Assembly (NCBI GenBank): GCA_024400755.1
Contig: JAKSMG010000001.1
Span: forward strand, 186,001-250,000
Length of the DNA stretch: 64,000 nt
From: Bacteroidales bacterium
GTDB lineage: Bacteria; Bacteroidota; Bacteroidia; Bacteroidales; WCHB1-69
Reading direction: 5' to 3'
Shown here: positions 8,224 to 18,256 of the stretch, one piece after another
Position numbering within the stretch: position 1 is the stretch's first letter
How the letters are laid out: each line of letters begins with the position of its first letter
Made by a program: the position numbers and the translations under genes
Notes under the pieces: generated by a model
The model's input: only the letters and a program-made list of their open reading frames with translations
Told to the model about the DNA's origin: nothing
Database searches by the model: none

Positions 8224-10035
8224 ATGAAGAATTGGCTTCTACGAATATTGATTTTTGGCACATCCCTATGGGGAGCAATTTCTTTATTTGCACAAGAAGC
8301 CAACAACTGTCTAACGCTGGCACAACTTCAGCAACTTTATCAAAGCGACGGTTACAGTTATGCCGTACTTCTCAACCGCAATGGTTTTTTCGCCGTTTCC
8401 AGCGAAAACAACATTCCCATTCAATGGCAAGGGGATACTCTCATTGTAAATATGTCCAATTGGCAATATTCTCGAGGATTCAACAACATTTACATTAACA
8501 TTCTTTCCAAAGAAAACTATCATAACTACATAGAATACCATACCTCCAAGCACTGTGCCAACCAAATTCGGGCAAGCATTGCCGACAGTATAATCACCAG
8601 CAATACAGATGAAAATGAAATCAATCTGCGCGGCGACATAACACTTTATTTTGAAGATGACACTCTTTTGGGAAACGGACTCTCCCGTAACGAAGAAACC
8701 ACTATTAGTGTGTATAATATGCCGGAAATCAAGCAATTGGCAGAAAGTTCACGACATCAGTTACACAGCATCGACATTGAAAAAGAGAATAAGAAACGAC
8801 TGATATTAGCAAATTTGAGTACTGCCGATTCCCTAATCGAAAGCGAAGACTATGAGGCCGCCATCCAAATACTTGAACAGAGCCACGGCCTCGTCAACGA
8901 ATACACCACGGTCATTGACAACAAATTAGGTCAAGTTAAAAGTAAATACAAGCAGAAAAAAATTCAAGATTACACAAATCAAGGAGATGAATTGTACAAG
9001 ATGGAGAATTACGCCGACGCTTACAGGATGTATTCCTTGGTTTTGAAAGAGGACCTCAATAACAGATATGCCCAGGAACGCATAGCGGTTATCAATAAGA
9101 AAATCGAAGTCCTTAACCACCGAAATTCAATGACTTACAGCTACCGTGAAAGCAATTCTGAAAATTATTCAACATTCTCAAAAGCATTGGAAACCGAAGT
9201 GAACACATTGGTAAACAAGACGGATCACGGCAAACTACGTTTTAATTTTTCCATCATTTTTGACACTTTGGCCATTAATCAGTCTTATTACGAAATTTTT
9301 GATTTTGAGACACCTTCTACCGAACGGAACCTCACACTTTTCAAAAGCAGGCTTTCCAATCTGTTGGGACATTCCTCGTTGAAGCCCAGTTACAAAGAAG
9401 GAATTCCGATTAAGTCAATGTCGATACTTAATGTGGCATTATCGTGGAAAAAATATGAGCACATTGTTCTCAAAAAGAAGAACAAAATCGTCAACAAGTC
9501 GTCCAACTACCTTGACCCAAGCATTGAAGAGCGACTTCTCACCGACAGTCTTATGCCCAACGGGAAATATTATTTTGACGTAAAATCGAAGTCGGTCAAT
9601 GCCGAGATTTTACGCGACATCAGTTTAACAAAATACAAGACCGTTGGCGGCGAGGCCTTTTTCTACGGCATTATTCCGGGGTTAGGCACCCTCGTGGCCA
9701 CACAAGGCAAAGAAGGAACCGCGTGTATGGTAACATCCTTATTATGCTATGGTGGTGCCACCGCTGCGCTTATCTTGTACCAAAACTACGGCAAGGAAAT
9801 CAAGAATAAGCAAGGCACAATGACTGATGAAGAAGCCAAAAAATTGAACACCAACAGAGAAATCTGCAAATGGTCTTCCTTAGGAGGATTCTGCATTGGC
9901 GGTGTAATCCACTTTTCCGGTATGATTAAGGCCCTGGTTAGAGGCATTCAGAACAAAAAGGCATCGAAACAATTGCGTAAAGCACTTAGAGAAGAACCCA
10001 TTATCATTTCGACACAAAATATTAATTTAAAATAA
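8224..10035 (+). CDS. exported TPR-like protein with C-terminal membrane segments, unknown function
   Basis: I do not recognise this 603-residue protein. It begins with a signal peptide (hydrophobic core LLRILIFGTSLWGAISLF, likely cut after AQ near residue 24). Residues of about 180-305 contain two or three TPR-like helix pairs (ESEDYEAAIQILEQS; GDELYKMENYADAYRMYSLV). The C-terminal third has three hydrophobic stretches (about 480-490, 501-521 and 551-568, for example YGIIPGLGTLVATQG and GGFCIGGVIHFSGM), then a basic tail. It probably acts in the periplasm or at the membrane. gltX begins 6 nt after its stop with no promoter between, so the two are co-transcribed. Confidence 0.8.
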   Translation: MKNWLLRILIFGTSLWGAISLFAQEANNCLTLAQLQQLYQSDGYSYAVLLNRNGFFAVSSENNIPIQWQGDTLIVNMSNWQYSRGFNNIYINILSKENYHNYIEYHTSKHCANQIRASIADSIITSNTDENEINLRGDITLYFEDDTLLGNGLSRNEETTISVYNMPEIKQLAESSRHQLHSIDIEKENKKRLILANLSTADSLIESEDYEAAIQILEQSHGLVNEYTTVIDNKLGQVKSKYKQKKIQDYTNQGDELYKMENYADAYRMYSLVLKEDLNNRYAQERIAVINKKIEVLNHRNSMTYSYRESNSENYSTFSKALETEVNTLVNKTDHGKLRFNFSIIFDTLAINQSYYEIFDFETPSTERNLTLFKSRLSNLLGHSSLKPSYKEGIPIKSMSILNVALSWKKYEHIVLKKKNKIVNKSSNYLDPSIEERLLTDSLMPNGKYYFDVKSKSVNAEILRDISLTKYKTVGGEAFFYGIIPGLGTLVATQGKEGTACMVTSLLCYGGATAALILYQNYGKEIKNKQGTMTDEEAKKLNTNREICKWSSLGGFCIGGVIHFSGMIKALVRGIQNKKASKQLRKALREEPIIISTQNINLK

Positions 10036-10041
10036 CAGACA

Positions 10042-11565
10042 ATGAAACCACGTGTACGTTTTGCTCCAAGTCCAACCGGACCGCTTCACATTGGTGGCGT
10101 AAGAACCGCTTTGTACAACTACCTTTTCGCCAAACAGAATGGCGGAACAATGCTATTGAGAATTGAAGACACCGACCAGACCCGTTTTGTGGAAGGTGCT
10201 GAAGAATACATCATCGAGGCCTTCCAATGGCTGGGTGTAAAATTTGACGAAGGTGTTGGCATTGGCGGCAACTATGGCCCTTACAAGCAGTCGGAACGCA
10301 AACCGATGTACAAACAATACGCCGACCAGTTGATTGAAAACGGCTGGGCTTATTATGCTTTTGACACTCCGGAAATGCTGGAACAAAAGAGAAAAGAATA
10401 CGAAGCTCAAAAAAAGACCTTCCAATATGATCTGCACACACGCGAAACGATGGTCAATTCGCTCACTTTGAGCAAGGAAGAAGTGGCAGAAAAATTAGCC
10501 AACAACGAACCCTTCGTCATCCGTTTCAAACACACTCCCGACACCGAAATCTTAGTTAACGACATTATTCGCGGAGAAGTTAGAATAAACTCTAACACGT
10601 TAGACGACAAAGTGTTGTATAAATCAGACGGAATGCCGACCTATCACTTGGCCAATATTGTTGACGACCACCTTATGGAAATCACGCACGTAATCAGAGG
10701 TGAAGAATGGCTGCCATCGGCTCCACTGCACGTGATGTTGTACAAGGCTTTTGGCTGGGAAGCCCCACGTTTTGCACATCTTCCGTTACTGTTGAAACCT
10801 GACGGCAACGGCAAATTGAGCAAACGCGATGGAGACAGATTGGGATTTCCCGTTTTCCCACTTCAGTGGAAAGACCCCAAGAGCGGTGAAATTTCATCGG
10901 GTTACCGTGAATCAGGTTATCTTCCCGAAGCAGTAATCAATATGTTGGCCTTATTGGGATGGAATCCCGGCAATGACCAGGAAGTGATGTCGATGGACGA
11001 ACTCATCCAATTATTCTCCTTGGAAAAGATTAGCAAGTCGGGGGCCAAATTTGACCTCGAGAAAGCCAAATGGTTCAACCACCACTATCTACAAGCTATC
11101 CCTGACGAAAACCTCGCAGAAGACTTCAAAACGACCTTGACGGACAAAGGAATCGATGTTCCGATGGATAAGATTGTCAAAGTTGTTGGTTTAATCAAGG
11201 AAAGAATATACTTCACCAAGGATTTATGGGAACAAAGTCACTACTTTTTTGAAAGACCCACCTCATACGATGAACAAGTCATCAAAAAAAGATGGAAAGA
11301 AGGAACCGAAGGTCATCTAAAACAAATAGCCAATATTTTAACCTCTGTAGTTCCGTTTGAAAAGAGTGCTGCCCACGACAAAGTGATGGATTACATCAAA
11401 GGAAACGAACTCAACATGGGACAAATTATGAACAGCTTCAGATTGACGTTGGTTGGTGCCGCCAAAGGTCCAGACTTGTTTGAAATCATTGACATTTTAG
11501 GTGTGGATGAAGTGATTTGCCGTATGAATGCGGGAATTGAAGCGATTGGCAAAATGGCGAAATAA
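10042..11565 (+). CDS. gltX: glutamyl-tRNA synthetase
   Basis: This class I aminoacyl-tRNA synthetase charges tRNA-Glu (and possibly tRNA-Gln in organisms that use the amidotransferase route). The 507-residue product has the HIGH-type motif [14 protein letters not shown] (residues 6-19) and the KMSKS-type motif KLSKR at 258-262. It also has the typical [10 protein letters not shown] block and an anticodon-binding domain at the C-terminus. The length is normal for Bacteroidota. It lies 6 nt behind the TPR protein gene and is followed by a strong bidirectional terminator. Confidence 0.98.
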   Translation: MKPRVRFAPSPTGPLHIGGVRTALYNYLFAKQNGGTMLLRIEDTDQTRFVEGAEEYIIEAFQWLGVKFDEGVGIGGNYGPYKQSERKPMYKQYADQLIENGWAYYAFDTPEMLEQKRKEYEAQKKTFQYDLHTRETMVNSLTLSKEEVAEKLANNEPFVIRFKHTPDTEILVNDIIRGEVRINSNTLDDKVLYKSDGMPTYHLANIVDDHLMEITHVIRGEEWLPSAPLHVMLYKAFGWEAPRFAHLPLLLKPDGNGKLSKRDGDRLGFPVFPLQWKDPKSGEISSGYRESGYLPEAVINMLALLGWNPGNDQEVMSMDELIQLFSLEKISKSGAKFDLEKAKWFNHHYLQAIPDENLAEDFKTTLTDKGIDVPMDKIVKVVGLIKERIYFTKDLWEQSHYFFERPTSYDEQVIKKRWKEGTEGHLKQIANILTSVVPFEKSAAHDKVMDYIKGNELNMGQIMNSFRLTLVGAAKGPDLFEIIDILGVDEVICRMNAGIEAIGKMAK

Positions 11566-11590
11566 TCAACTATCACATTTACTTATCCAT

Positions 11591-11628
11591 AAAAAAGCCT
11601 TTCAACGAAATCATTGAAAGGCTTTTTT
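11591..11628. terminator. bidirectional Rho-independent terminator
   Basis: AAAAAAGCCTTTCAA, an 8-nt loop and TTGAAAGGCTTTTTT form a perfect 15-bp stem, between the convergent gltX (plus) and small exported protein gene (minus). Confidence 0.92.
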
Positions 11629-11648
11629 ATTAAATTCTGTCGAGATGG

Positions 11649-12125
11649 TTATAAGTCATCCCGTGATTCCAACTTATTCTTTTTAATATTGGCCTTATCA
11701 CGATAAGACAGCGTCTTTTCGTCAAAATCGAGGACAATCATACCTTCCAGCGTTTCAATTCCGCACTGATAAACTTCAGCATCACGTGTGTTTTCGAAAT
11801 ACTTATCTTGAGCATATTTTTCTTTCAACGAAATAGCCATTTCTTGCAAATCCTCTTTGCTAACCTCTGGTCCAAAAACCACCGAAATTTCATACACCGT
11901 CTTGGACTTAACGGTTTTTTCCACTTTCAGTTTCACATCGTAGCCGGAAAATTTTCCCTTATACATATCCCCCTTGGTTTTAGAGAATCCCTTTGTATCC
12001 AAACGTTGTTCCAAGGTACTGGTTTGACCATTGACTTCAATGCCCATAAACTTGATATGACCATTTTGGCAAAAGGCAGATGAAAAAATCATCAAGGAAA
12101 AGACAAAAACGATTAATTTCTTCAT
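11649..12125 (-). CDS. small exported protein of unknown function
   Basis: The 158-residue product starts at MKKLIVFVFSLMIFSS with a clear signal peptide, probably cut near SAFC-QNG. The cysteine does not sit in a good lipobox. The mature part begins HIKFMGIEVNGQTSTLEQRL, a pattern I associate with small exported Bacteroidales proteins of unknown role, followed by alternating strands and a helix (SKEDLQEMAISLKEKY). An ATG 69 nt upstream lies before the promoter box and is rejected. The gene is monocistronic, between two hairpin terminators. Confidence 0.75.
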   Translation of the reverse strand: MKKLIVFVFSLMIFSSAFCQNGHIKFMGIEVNGQTSTLEQRLDTKGFSKTKGDMYKGKFSGYDVKLKVEKTVKSKTVYEISVVFGPEVSKEDLQEMAISLKEKYAQDKYFENTRDAEVYQCGIETLEGMIVLDFDEKTLSYRDKANIKKNKLESRDDL

Positions 12126-12151
12126 AGTATGATAATTTGATATTATGATTA

Positions 12152-12159
12152 CAAAAGTA
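12152..12159 (-). promoter_or_regulatory. promoter -7 box for small exported protein
   Basis: The minus strand reads TACTTTTG, 26 nt before the ATG at 12125. It directly abuts the terminator of the upstream gene, a very compact arrangement. Confidence 0.6.
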
Positions 12160-12160
12160 C

Positions 12161-12191
12161 AAAAAAGAGGAGAAATTTTCTTCCTCCTCTT
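12161..12191 (-). terminator. Rho-independent terminator of the PorE-like gene
   Basis: On the minus strand AAGAGGAG, an 11-nt loop and CTCCTCTT form an 8-bp stem followed by a T tract, 23 nt after the stop codon of the OmpA-family gene. Confidence 0.85.
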
Positions 12192-12213
12192 CAAAATTTA
12201 TGCATAAAACATA

Positions 12214-14733
12214 TTATTTTTCATAAACAATCTGGCTATGTTCCTTATCGATCGTGTACTTACCCCAAGAATTAGAGATAAATCCATCACCGATGATGAA
12301 ATCGGAAGCAAGACCTTTCTTAACCACGACCTTAACATTTTCTTCGTAGTCGTCACCCACACGCAACTCTTCAAGATAAAGCACTGCATTTTCGGTAATA
12401 GAACCATCTTCGGTATTAATAGCAGTTGCCACATCTTCAAAGTCGTTGGCCTTGATAATCATTTCTTTCAACAAACGGGAAGCCAAAGTATAGCTCATTT
12501 GGATTTCTTCCGTATTGGCACCGATTTGGAAATTGAATGACTTATTGTTAGCGATACATTTACCTGAAACAACATCACCCGAGATAGTTACCGGAACGGT
12601 ACGTTTCTGTATTACGGCAATCTTACCTGCATTGGCTGCGGCAATAGTATCACTTGTTGGAACATAGTCGGTACGCAACACGATAAATTCGGTACGACGG
12701 TTCAATGCGTGAGCAGCTTCCTGTTCTGGCTTAGGCAAAGACAGGATATATTCTTCTGTGAGGACAGTGCCCTTGGGGAAGAAGAACTGCTTGCCATTAT
12801 GCGTCGTGTACATATCCTTTTCAATTTTTCGTGGACTGTATTCACCATAACCCTTGGCAACGATTCGGTCAGCTGCAATGCCTTTTTCATTAACCAAGAA
12901 ATCGACACAGGTTTGGGCACGATTTTGGGACAAAATTTCATTCTTTTCTTCGGTATCACGGAAGTCGGTATGAGAACGAAGTTCAACCACCAAAGTCGGA
13001 TTCTTAACCATAATATCATACAGATACATCAAAGAGTCCTTGTATTGGGGTTTAAGATCCCACTTGGCCAAATCGTACAAGATTTCCGGCAAAACGATCG
13101 GTTCGTTTGGAATAGGATCCAAGACGAAATCCTGTTTCAAATCAGTATTTTCACTTAAGCCGATAGTCGTTTGGGTAGCGGTATTATTTTCTTCCCAATA
13201 TTTAGGCTTGGTAACCTTCATCGTATAAGTCGTATTTCCTAAAATCTTGGTTTTGTCAAAGTAATAATAACCCTTTACATCGGTAGTAGTCTTGCAGGAA
13301 GTACCATCAGAACCAATAATTTCGACTTGGGCACCATCAATATACTGCAACGTAACGGCATCCTTAACATAACCGGCCAAAGAATAGACCAAAGGACGAA
13401 GCAGGAAATAATAAATATCGTCACCGCCACGGCCTCCCGGACGATTAGATGAAAAATAACCCTTTGCCAAGTACGGAGACTTTGACTTAGGATCCAATGA
13501 TTCAGTTTCATCAAAAATCATACCGATTTCGTCCCAACAGGAATTGATAGGCACCATCATATTTTCTGCGGGTTGGAACTGTCCATCCTTCAATTCGGAA
13601 ACAAAAATGTCCAAACCGCCCATACCCGGGTGACCATCTGATGAAAAATACAATTCATTATCGCCACGCATCGTTGGAAAGACTTCCTGACCTGGCGTAT
13701 TGATATTAGGACCGAGATTGGTAATATTGGTAAATTTCGCTGATTTTTTTGAACGGGTAGCTTTATACAAATCGTAACCGCCATAGCCGCCTGGTCTATT
13801 GGAAGCGAAGTAGATAGTTAACTCATCAGGCATAATAAAAGGATGAACATAGTTGAAAGAATCGGGACCAAGTTCAACTTTTACAGGTTCGGCAAAAGAC
13901 TTACCTTTCTTTTGAGAAGAATAGATATAGCAACCATAAACCACCTTCTTGTCTTGCGGACATTTTGTCAAATAAATGACAGATCCCTTCTTATTGGCAG
14001 AAGCCTCGCCTTCATTTACACCCGAATTTAAAGACTCGCTTTCATCCAAAGGAGTAACAGGTGACCATTCACCTGGCCAAGAAGTGTTCTTGCTTTTAGG
14101 TTTATCTGATTTATAAATATCAGAGAAAGAAACACCAGTCCATTGGTCGGTACCTTTACCCGTAGAACCTTCACGATTAGAAGTAAAAATCAGCTGATTT
14201 TGTTTTTCAGGATTTCCCCATCTAACAGCCCACTCGTCTTGTTTGGTATTGAATTTTTTCAAATTTTCCACTTCGTAACGAGTAGGATTTTCTGACCAGA
14301 TCTTAGACTTTGTACAACCAGCGATACGCTCATCAACGCGAGTATCTTCGGGAGCACGTTTCTTATAGCTATTATAATATTTAAGTGCCAAATCATATTC
14401 ACCGCGCAGGTTATAGATACTTCCCAGATGGAAAAGAATCATAGGATTATCTTTTTGATAATTCTTTTTTTCCAAGCGCAAATATTGTTGTTCGGCCTTT
14501 TTCAAGTCGCCCATAATACGATAACATTCCGCAATTTGGAAAGTTACACGTTGTACTTCCACTCTATTCTTGCTGATTTTCTTGATCCCTTTCTTATAAT
14601 CTTCCAAGGCCTTTTCGTACTTGCAATGTTTAAAAGAATAGTCGGCATCTCGAACAGGGGACTGGGCTTTCAAGCCTCCCACAGTAAGGAAAAGGGCAGC
14701 CAACAAAACGACAAACGACTTGTATAATTTCAT
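12214..14733 (-). CDS. PorE-like multidomain OmpA-family protein with retropepsin-like C-terminal domain
   Basis: The 839-residue product has a signal peptide (cut near KAQ-SP), TPR helices at about 26-150 and a PD40/WD40-type beta-propeller at about 170-450 (repeats such as FTSNREGSTGKGTD, IYFASNRPGGYGGYDLYKA, LYFSSDGHPGMGGLDIF). A carboxypeptidase-regulatory fold (SLAGYVKDAVTLQYIDGA) and an OmpA peptidoglycan-binding domain (LVVELRSHTDFRDTEEKN) follow. This order matches PorE of the type IX secretion system. After OmpA, residues 714-839 resemble a retropepsin-like domain (FQIGANTEE; IIGDGFI), but the catalytic Asp position is Gln-736. The start is taken at MKLYKSFVV; an upstream ATG would bury the signal peptide. 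Confidence 0.85.
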   Translation of the reverse strand: MKLYKSFVVLLAALFLTVGGLKAQSPVRDADYSFKHCKYEKALEDYKKGIKKISKNRVEVQRVTFQIAECYRIMGDLKKAEQQYLRLEKKNYQKDNPMILFHLGSIYNLRGEYDLALKYYNSYKKRAPEDTRVDERIAGCTKSKIWSENPTRYEVENLKKFNTKQDEWAVRWGNPEKQNQLIFTSNREGSTGKGTDQWTGVSFSDIYKSDKPKSKNTSWPGEWSPVTPLDESESLNSGVNEGEASANKKGSVIYLTKCPQDKKVVYGCYIYSSQKKGKSFAEPVKVELGPDSFNYVHPFIMPDELTIYFASNRPGGYGGYDLYKATRSKKSAKFTNITNLGPNINTPGQEVFPTMRGDNELYFSSDGHPGMGGLDIFVSELKDGQFQPAENMMVPINSCWDEIGMIFDETESLDPKSKSPYLAKGYFSSNRPGGRGGDDIYYFLLRPLVYSLAGYVKDAVTLQYIDGAQVEIIGSDGTSCKTTTDVKGYYYFDKTKILGNTTYTMKVTKPKYWEENNTATQTTIGLSENTDLKQDFVLDPIPNEPIVLPEILYDLAKWDLKPQYKDSLMYLYDIMVKNPTLVVELRSHTDFRDTEEKNEILSQNRAQTCVDFLVNEKGIAADRIVAKGYGEYSPRKIEKDMYTTHNGKQFFFPKGTVLTEEYILSLPKPEQEAAHALNRRTEFIVLRTDYVPTSDTIAAANAGKIAVIQKRTVPVTISGDVVSGKCIANNKSFNFQIGANTEEIQMSYTLASRLLKEMIIKANDFEDVATAINTEDGSITENAVLYLEELRVGDDYEENVKVVVKKGLASDFIIGDGFISNSWGKYTIDKEHSQIVYEK

Positions 14734-14770
14734 AAATATCAGTTTTATTCTAAATGAGGGTGCTAAATTA

Positions 14771-14815
14771 AAAAAAATAATTGAGAAAAACGAATTTTTC
14801 CCAATTATTTTTTTC
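14771..14815 (-). terminator. Rho-independent terminator of secDF
   Basis: On the minus strand AATAATTGGGAAAAA, a TTCG loop and TTTTTCTCAATTATT form a stem with one mismatch and then a run of T. It starts 8 nt after the secDF stop codon. Confidence 0.88.
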
Positions 14816-14822
14816 ATATAAT

Positions 14823-17800
14823 TTATTTCGTCATATCTACTTTCACTCTATTCACCTTCTTTGACTTTCTCAACATATCGTATGACAACGGGTTGGAAAC
14901 GAAGATACCAGAGTAAGTACCGATTAAGATACCAGCGCCCATAGCGAAGATGAATCCACGGATTACTTCACCACCAAAGATAAAGATGGCCAACAATACC
15001 ACGATGGTTGTTCCACCAGTATTTACGGTACGACCCAAGGTACTATTGATAGCGGAATTGAAGTTTTCGTAGTTGTCGCGTTTTGGATAGAGGGCCAAGT
15101 TTTCACGAACACGGTCGAAGATGATAACGACATTGTTGATAGAGTAACCAATTACCGTCAAAATAGCGGCGATGAAAGACTGGTCGATTTCCATTGAGAA
15201 CGGCATCACCTTATAGAACAAGGAGAACAAGCCGATGGTAATCAAACTATCGTGGATCAAAGAGATGACACCACCCATACCGAATTGCCAATTCTTGAAA
15301 CGAATAGCGATATAGATGAAAATCAAAACCAAAGAAATCAAAACAGCCCAAACAGCATCCATCAACAATTCGCTTGCGATAGTTGGTTGAACCTTTTGAG
15401 AACTTTGAATACCACGAGGATCTACTTGTTGACAGAAATCGTATTCAGAGATAGATTCTTTCAAATAGAAACCTTTCAATGCGTTATACAATTTTTGGTC
15501 ACATTCTTTATCAACGACAGGATCGTTGCTGTCAATCTTGTAGTTCGTCGTGATACGAACTTGATCGTCACCACCGAAAGTCTTTACTTCAGGATTGCCA
15601 CCGAATTCCTTTGCAACGGCTTCACGAACTTCGTTAGTCTTAACGGGTTGGTCAAAACGAACCACGTAGTTTCTACCACCGGTAAAGTCGATACCGGGTT
15701 GAAGGCCGAGCGTACAGAAGGAAATGATACTGATAATTATCAGTGCAGCAGATAAGATGTAGCAATATTTTCTGATTTTCAAGAAATCGAAATTGGCGTT
15801 TCTGAAAGTATTCATCGTGAAACGGTTACCCACGCTGATTTCTTTACCCTTGTTCAAGCGTCTTTCGAAAATCAAACGAGTAACGAAAATAGCGGTAAAC
15901 AAAGAAGAAAGGATACCGATAGCCAAAGTTGTTGCGAAACCCTGAACAGGACCGGAACCGAAAATATAAAGAACGATAGCCGTAATCAATGTAGTAACGT
16001 TACCGTCGATGATAGCTGAATAGGCATTCTTGAAACCTTCGTCCACTGCCACACGGCTGCCCTTACCGGCACGAACTTCCTCACGGATACGCTCAAAGAT
16101 GATAACGTTGGCATCCACAGCCATACCCAAGGTAAGCACAATACCAGCGATACCAGGCAAAGTCAATACAGCGCCAAGAGAGGCGAGCACACCCATCAGG
16201 AAGAACACGTTGGTAAACAAGGCCACGTCGGCAACCAAACCAGCACGGCTATAATATAAGAACATATATAACAATACTAATACGAATGCCAAAACGAATG
16301 AAAGCAAACCAGAACGGATTGATTCCTTACCCAAGGTAGGACCAACCACTTCTGACTGAACGATATTTACCTGGGCTTCCAAGTTACCAGAATTCAAAAC
16401 CGTAGCCAAGTCCTTAGCTTCGTCGATAGTAAAGTTACCGGAGATTTCTGAATTACCGTTAGGAATTTCACTACGGATGCTTGGGTAAGAATAAACGAAG
16501 TTATCCAAAACGATAGCGATACAAGTCACTTTAGACTTATTGTCAACAGCAGCTCTTGTGATTTTGCGCCATTCTTCTGAAGCTTGATCTTCCATTGACA
16601 TCGTAACCACGACGCGGTTGTTTTGATCAACATCTTGACGAGCGGAACGTACAACGCGAGCACCACCGATAGTTTCCGAACTCAACTTAGGTCCGATACG
16701 ATCGCTGTTCTTTTTCAAAGGAACGAGAGGCATTGCGTTATTGAAACGTTTTTCAGCGGAACCCCAATAGAACACTGCGCTCTTGTCACCCAAGATACGT
16801 TGCAATTCAGGAAGCATAGCGTCGATAGCCTTCACATCAGCTTCTTTGAAATAGCCAATAACAAGACCATCTGTACCAGCCACTGCCTTACTCATAATGG
16901 CACCCAAACGAGTGTCAACATCGCTTTCGTCCTCATCTTCATCTTCTTCCAAAGCTGCGAGAGCTTCCAAAGAATTTTCTTCTACCACAGCGGAATCAAC
17001 CTCAGCCGGAGTTTCGGTTTCGGCTTTAGCCACGTTTTTCTCATTTTCTTCTCTTGCCTTAATTTCTTTAGCCAATTGAACATCAGCTTCATAGAAACGC
17101 TGCTGGATAGATTTGCCATTCAGGGGTTCGTTATAGACTTCCCAGAATTCCAATTTAGCCGTGCTCTTCAGAAGGTCGGTAACACGTTCAGGTTCCTTGA
17201 TACCAGGAAGTTCAACAAGGATACGACCACCCTGGAGACGTTGGAGGTTGGGCTGAGCCACGCCGAAACGGTCGATACGGGTACGTAAGATCTTGAATGT
17301 ACGATCAACTATTTCGCTTGATTCAGTCTTGATAAATTCAACGATTTGGGCATCAGTAGCATTCTTAATACCGGCACGTTCTCCGAAATAAGTACGAAGG
17401 TTGGCGTTTTCAAGCTTAAGAGATGCTTTTTCCTGATTGAAAGTAGCCACGAAAATATCGATGAAATCGCCACCTTCAGCCACATACTTGTCATTGGCTT
17501 TCTTGAAAGTATTCGTAAAGAGCTGGTCTTCGGTGTTCACCGCCAAACTCTGAATCACGTCTGGAATTGAGATTTCGAGTGTTACGTTCATACCACCCTT
17601 CAAGTCCAAACCCAAGTTAACCTCTTTGTACTTGCAATCCTTGTAAGTATTACCCAGATAAATGACTGAGTCATTCATACTTGACAAAAAGTACTGTTCT
17701 CTGCTGGTAAGCAAAGAGTCAATGAGGTAATTCTCACGCATAACGTCACCGTTAGCGGCTTTTTTCACTTCTTCGATAGCCGCGGGATCATTGGCAAAAG

Positions 17801-17909
17801 CCTTGGCTTTTTGTCCCACACGCCAAGTTACGAAGGAGAAAGACAAACAATACAAGCATACTAATGCAATAAGTATTGTAAAAAACAGAACTAAACCTTT
17901 GTTTCGCAT
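14823..17909 (-). CDS. secDF: fused protein translocase subunit SecDF
   Basis: SecD and SecF use the proton gradient to help pull proteins across the inner membrane after SecYEG. The 1028-residue product is the fused form typical of Bacteroidota. It has an N-terminal TM, a SecD periplasmic domain with LGLDLKGGMNVTLEI, the SecD membrane block with GMAVDANVIIFERIREE, and then the SecF half with LQPGIDFTGGRNYVVRF and VIGYSINNVVIIFDRVREN. A long acidic insert rich in Glu and Asp sits at about 290-340, a lineage feature. The gene has its own promoter and terminator. Confidence 0.97.
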   Translation of the reverse strand: MRNKGLVLFFTILIALVCLYCLSFSFVTWRVGQKAKAFANDPAAIEEVKKAANGDVMRENYLIDSLLTSREQYFLSSMNDSVIYLGNTYKDCKYKEVNLGLDLKGGMNVTLEISIPDVIQSLAVNTEDQLFTNTFKKANDKYVAEGGDFIDIFVATFNQEKASLKLENANLRTYFGERAGIKNATDAQIVEFIKTESSEIVDRTFKILRTRIDRFGVAQPNLQRLQGGRILVELPGIKEPERVTDLLKSTAKLEFWEVYNEPLNGKSIQQRFYEADVQLAKEIKAREENEKNVAKAETETPAEVDSAVVEENSLEALAALEEDEDEDESDVDTRLGAIMSKAVAGTDGLVIGYFKEADVKAIDAMLPELQRILGDKSAVFYWGSAEKRFNNAMPLVPLKKNSDRIGPKLSSETIGGARVVRSARQDVDQNNRVVVTMSMEDQASEEWRKITRAAVDNKSKVTCIAIVLDNFVYSYPSIRSEIPNGNSEISGNFTIDEAKDLATVLNSGNLEAQVNIVQSEVVGPTLGKESIRSGLLSFVLAFVLVLLYMFLYYSRAGLVADVALFTNVFFLMGVLASLGAVLTLPGIAGIVLTLGMAVDANVIIFERIREEVRAGKGSRVAVDEGFKNAYSAIIDGNVTTLITAIVLYIFGSGPVQGFATTLAIGILSSLFTAIFVTRLIFERRLNKGKEISVGNRFTMNTFRNANFDFLKIRKYCYILSAALIIISIISFCTLGLQPGIDFTGGRNYVVRFDQPVKTNEVREAVAKEFGGNPEVKTFGGDDQVRITTNYKIDSNDPVVDKECDQKLYNALKGFYLKESISEYDFCQQVDPRGIQSSQKVQPTIASELLMDAVWAVLISLVLIFIYIAIRFKNWQFGMGGVISLIHDSLITIGLFSLFYKVMPFSMEIDQSFIAAILTVIGYSINNVVIIFDRVRENLALYPKRDNYENFNSAINSTLGRTVNTGGTTIVVLLAIFIFGGEVIRGFIFAMGAGILIGTYSGIFVSNPLSYDMLRKSKKVNRVKVDMTK

Positions 17910-17970
17910 TGTGTTATTTATTTGATTATTAATAATTTAATTTAATTCACATTATACTATTTTAAGCTTG

Positions 17971-17978
17971 CAAATATA
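17971..17978 (-). promoter_or_regulatory. promoter -7 box for secDF
   Basis: The minus strand reads TATATTTG followed by C, 61 nt before the secDF ATG, matching the Bacteroidota consensus. Confidence 0.65.
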
Positions 17979-18105
17979 CAAAATATATTGATACATACAA
18001 GAAAAAATCAAAAAACAAACGGGAAGCGAGCTATTTTATTGATAGCAAAGCTTTAACGAAGGATTTTGAACAACTTTTCACGACCATTTGGAACCACAAA
18101 AACAA

Positions 18106-18256
18106 ACGGAATTATACCGTTTTGGCGTGTAAAGAGATTCCGACTTTGCCACGCTTTGTCGGGATGGCGACAAATCATTGAACAGTAGGTGGAGGCGGTG
18201 CGTCACGCCTCTACCAATCGAGCCGCTGACAGCCCACAAAGAAGACTAAAAATTCC
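18106..18256 (+). repeat. dispersed intergenic repeat, copy 1 (MITE-like, degraded)
   Basis: The left end ACGGAATTATACCGTTTTGG is shared with the copies at 23554, 54652 and 63853. It continues TGTAAAGAGATTCCGAC, nearly identical to the 63853 copy. It holds two hairpins: ATTCCGAC paired with GTCGGGAT, and GGTGGAGGCG (about 18187) paired with CGCCTCTACC. A shortened right end (AAGACTAAA then AATTCC, 18242-18256) matches the right terminal repeat of the 54652 copy minus 6 nt. That would place the nadK stop codon inside the element, which is an inference. Confidence 0.6.
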
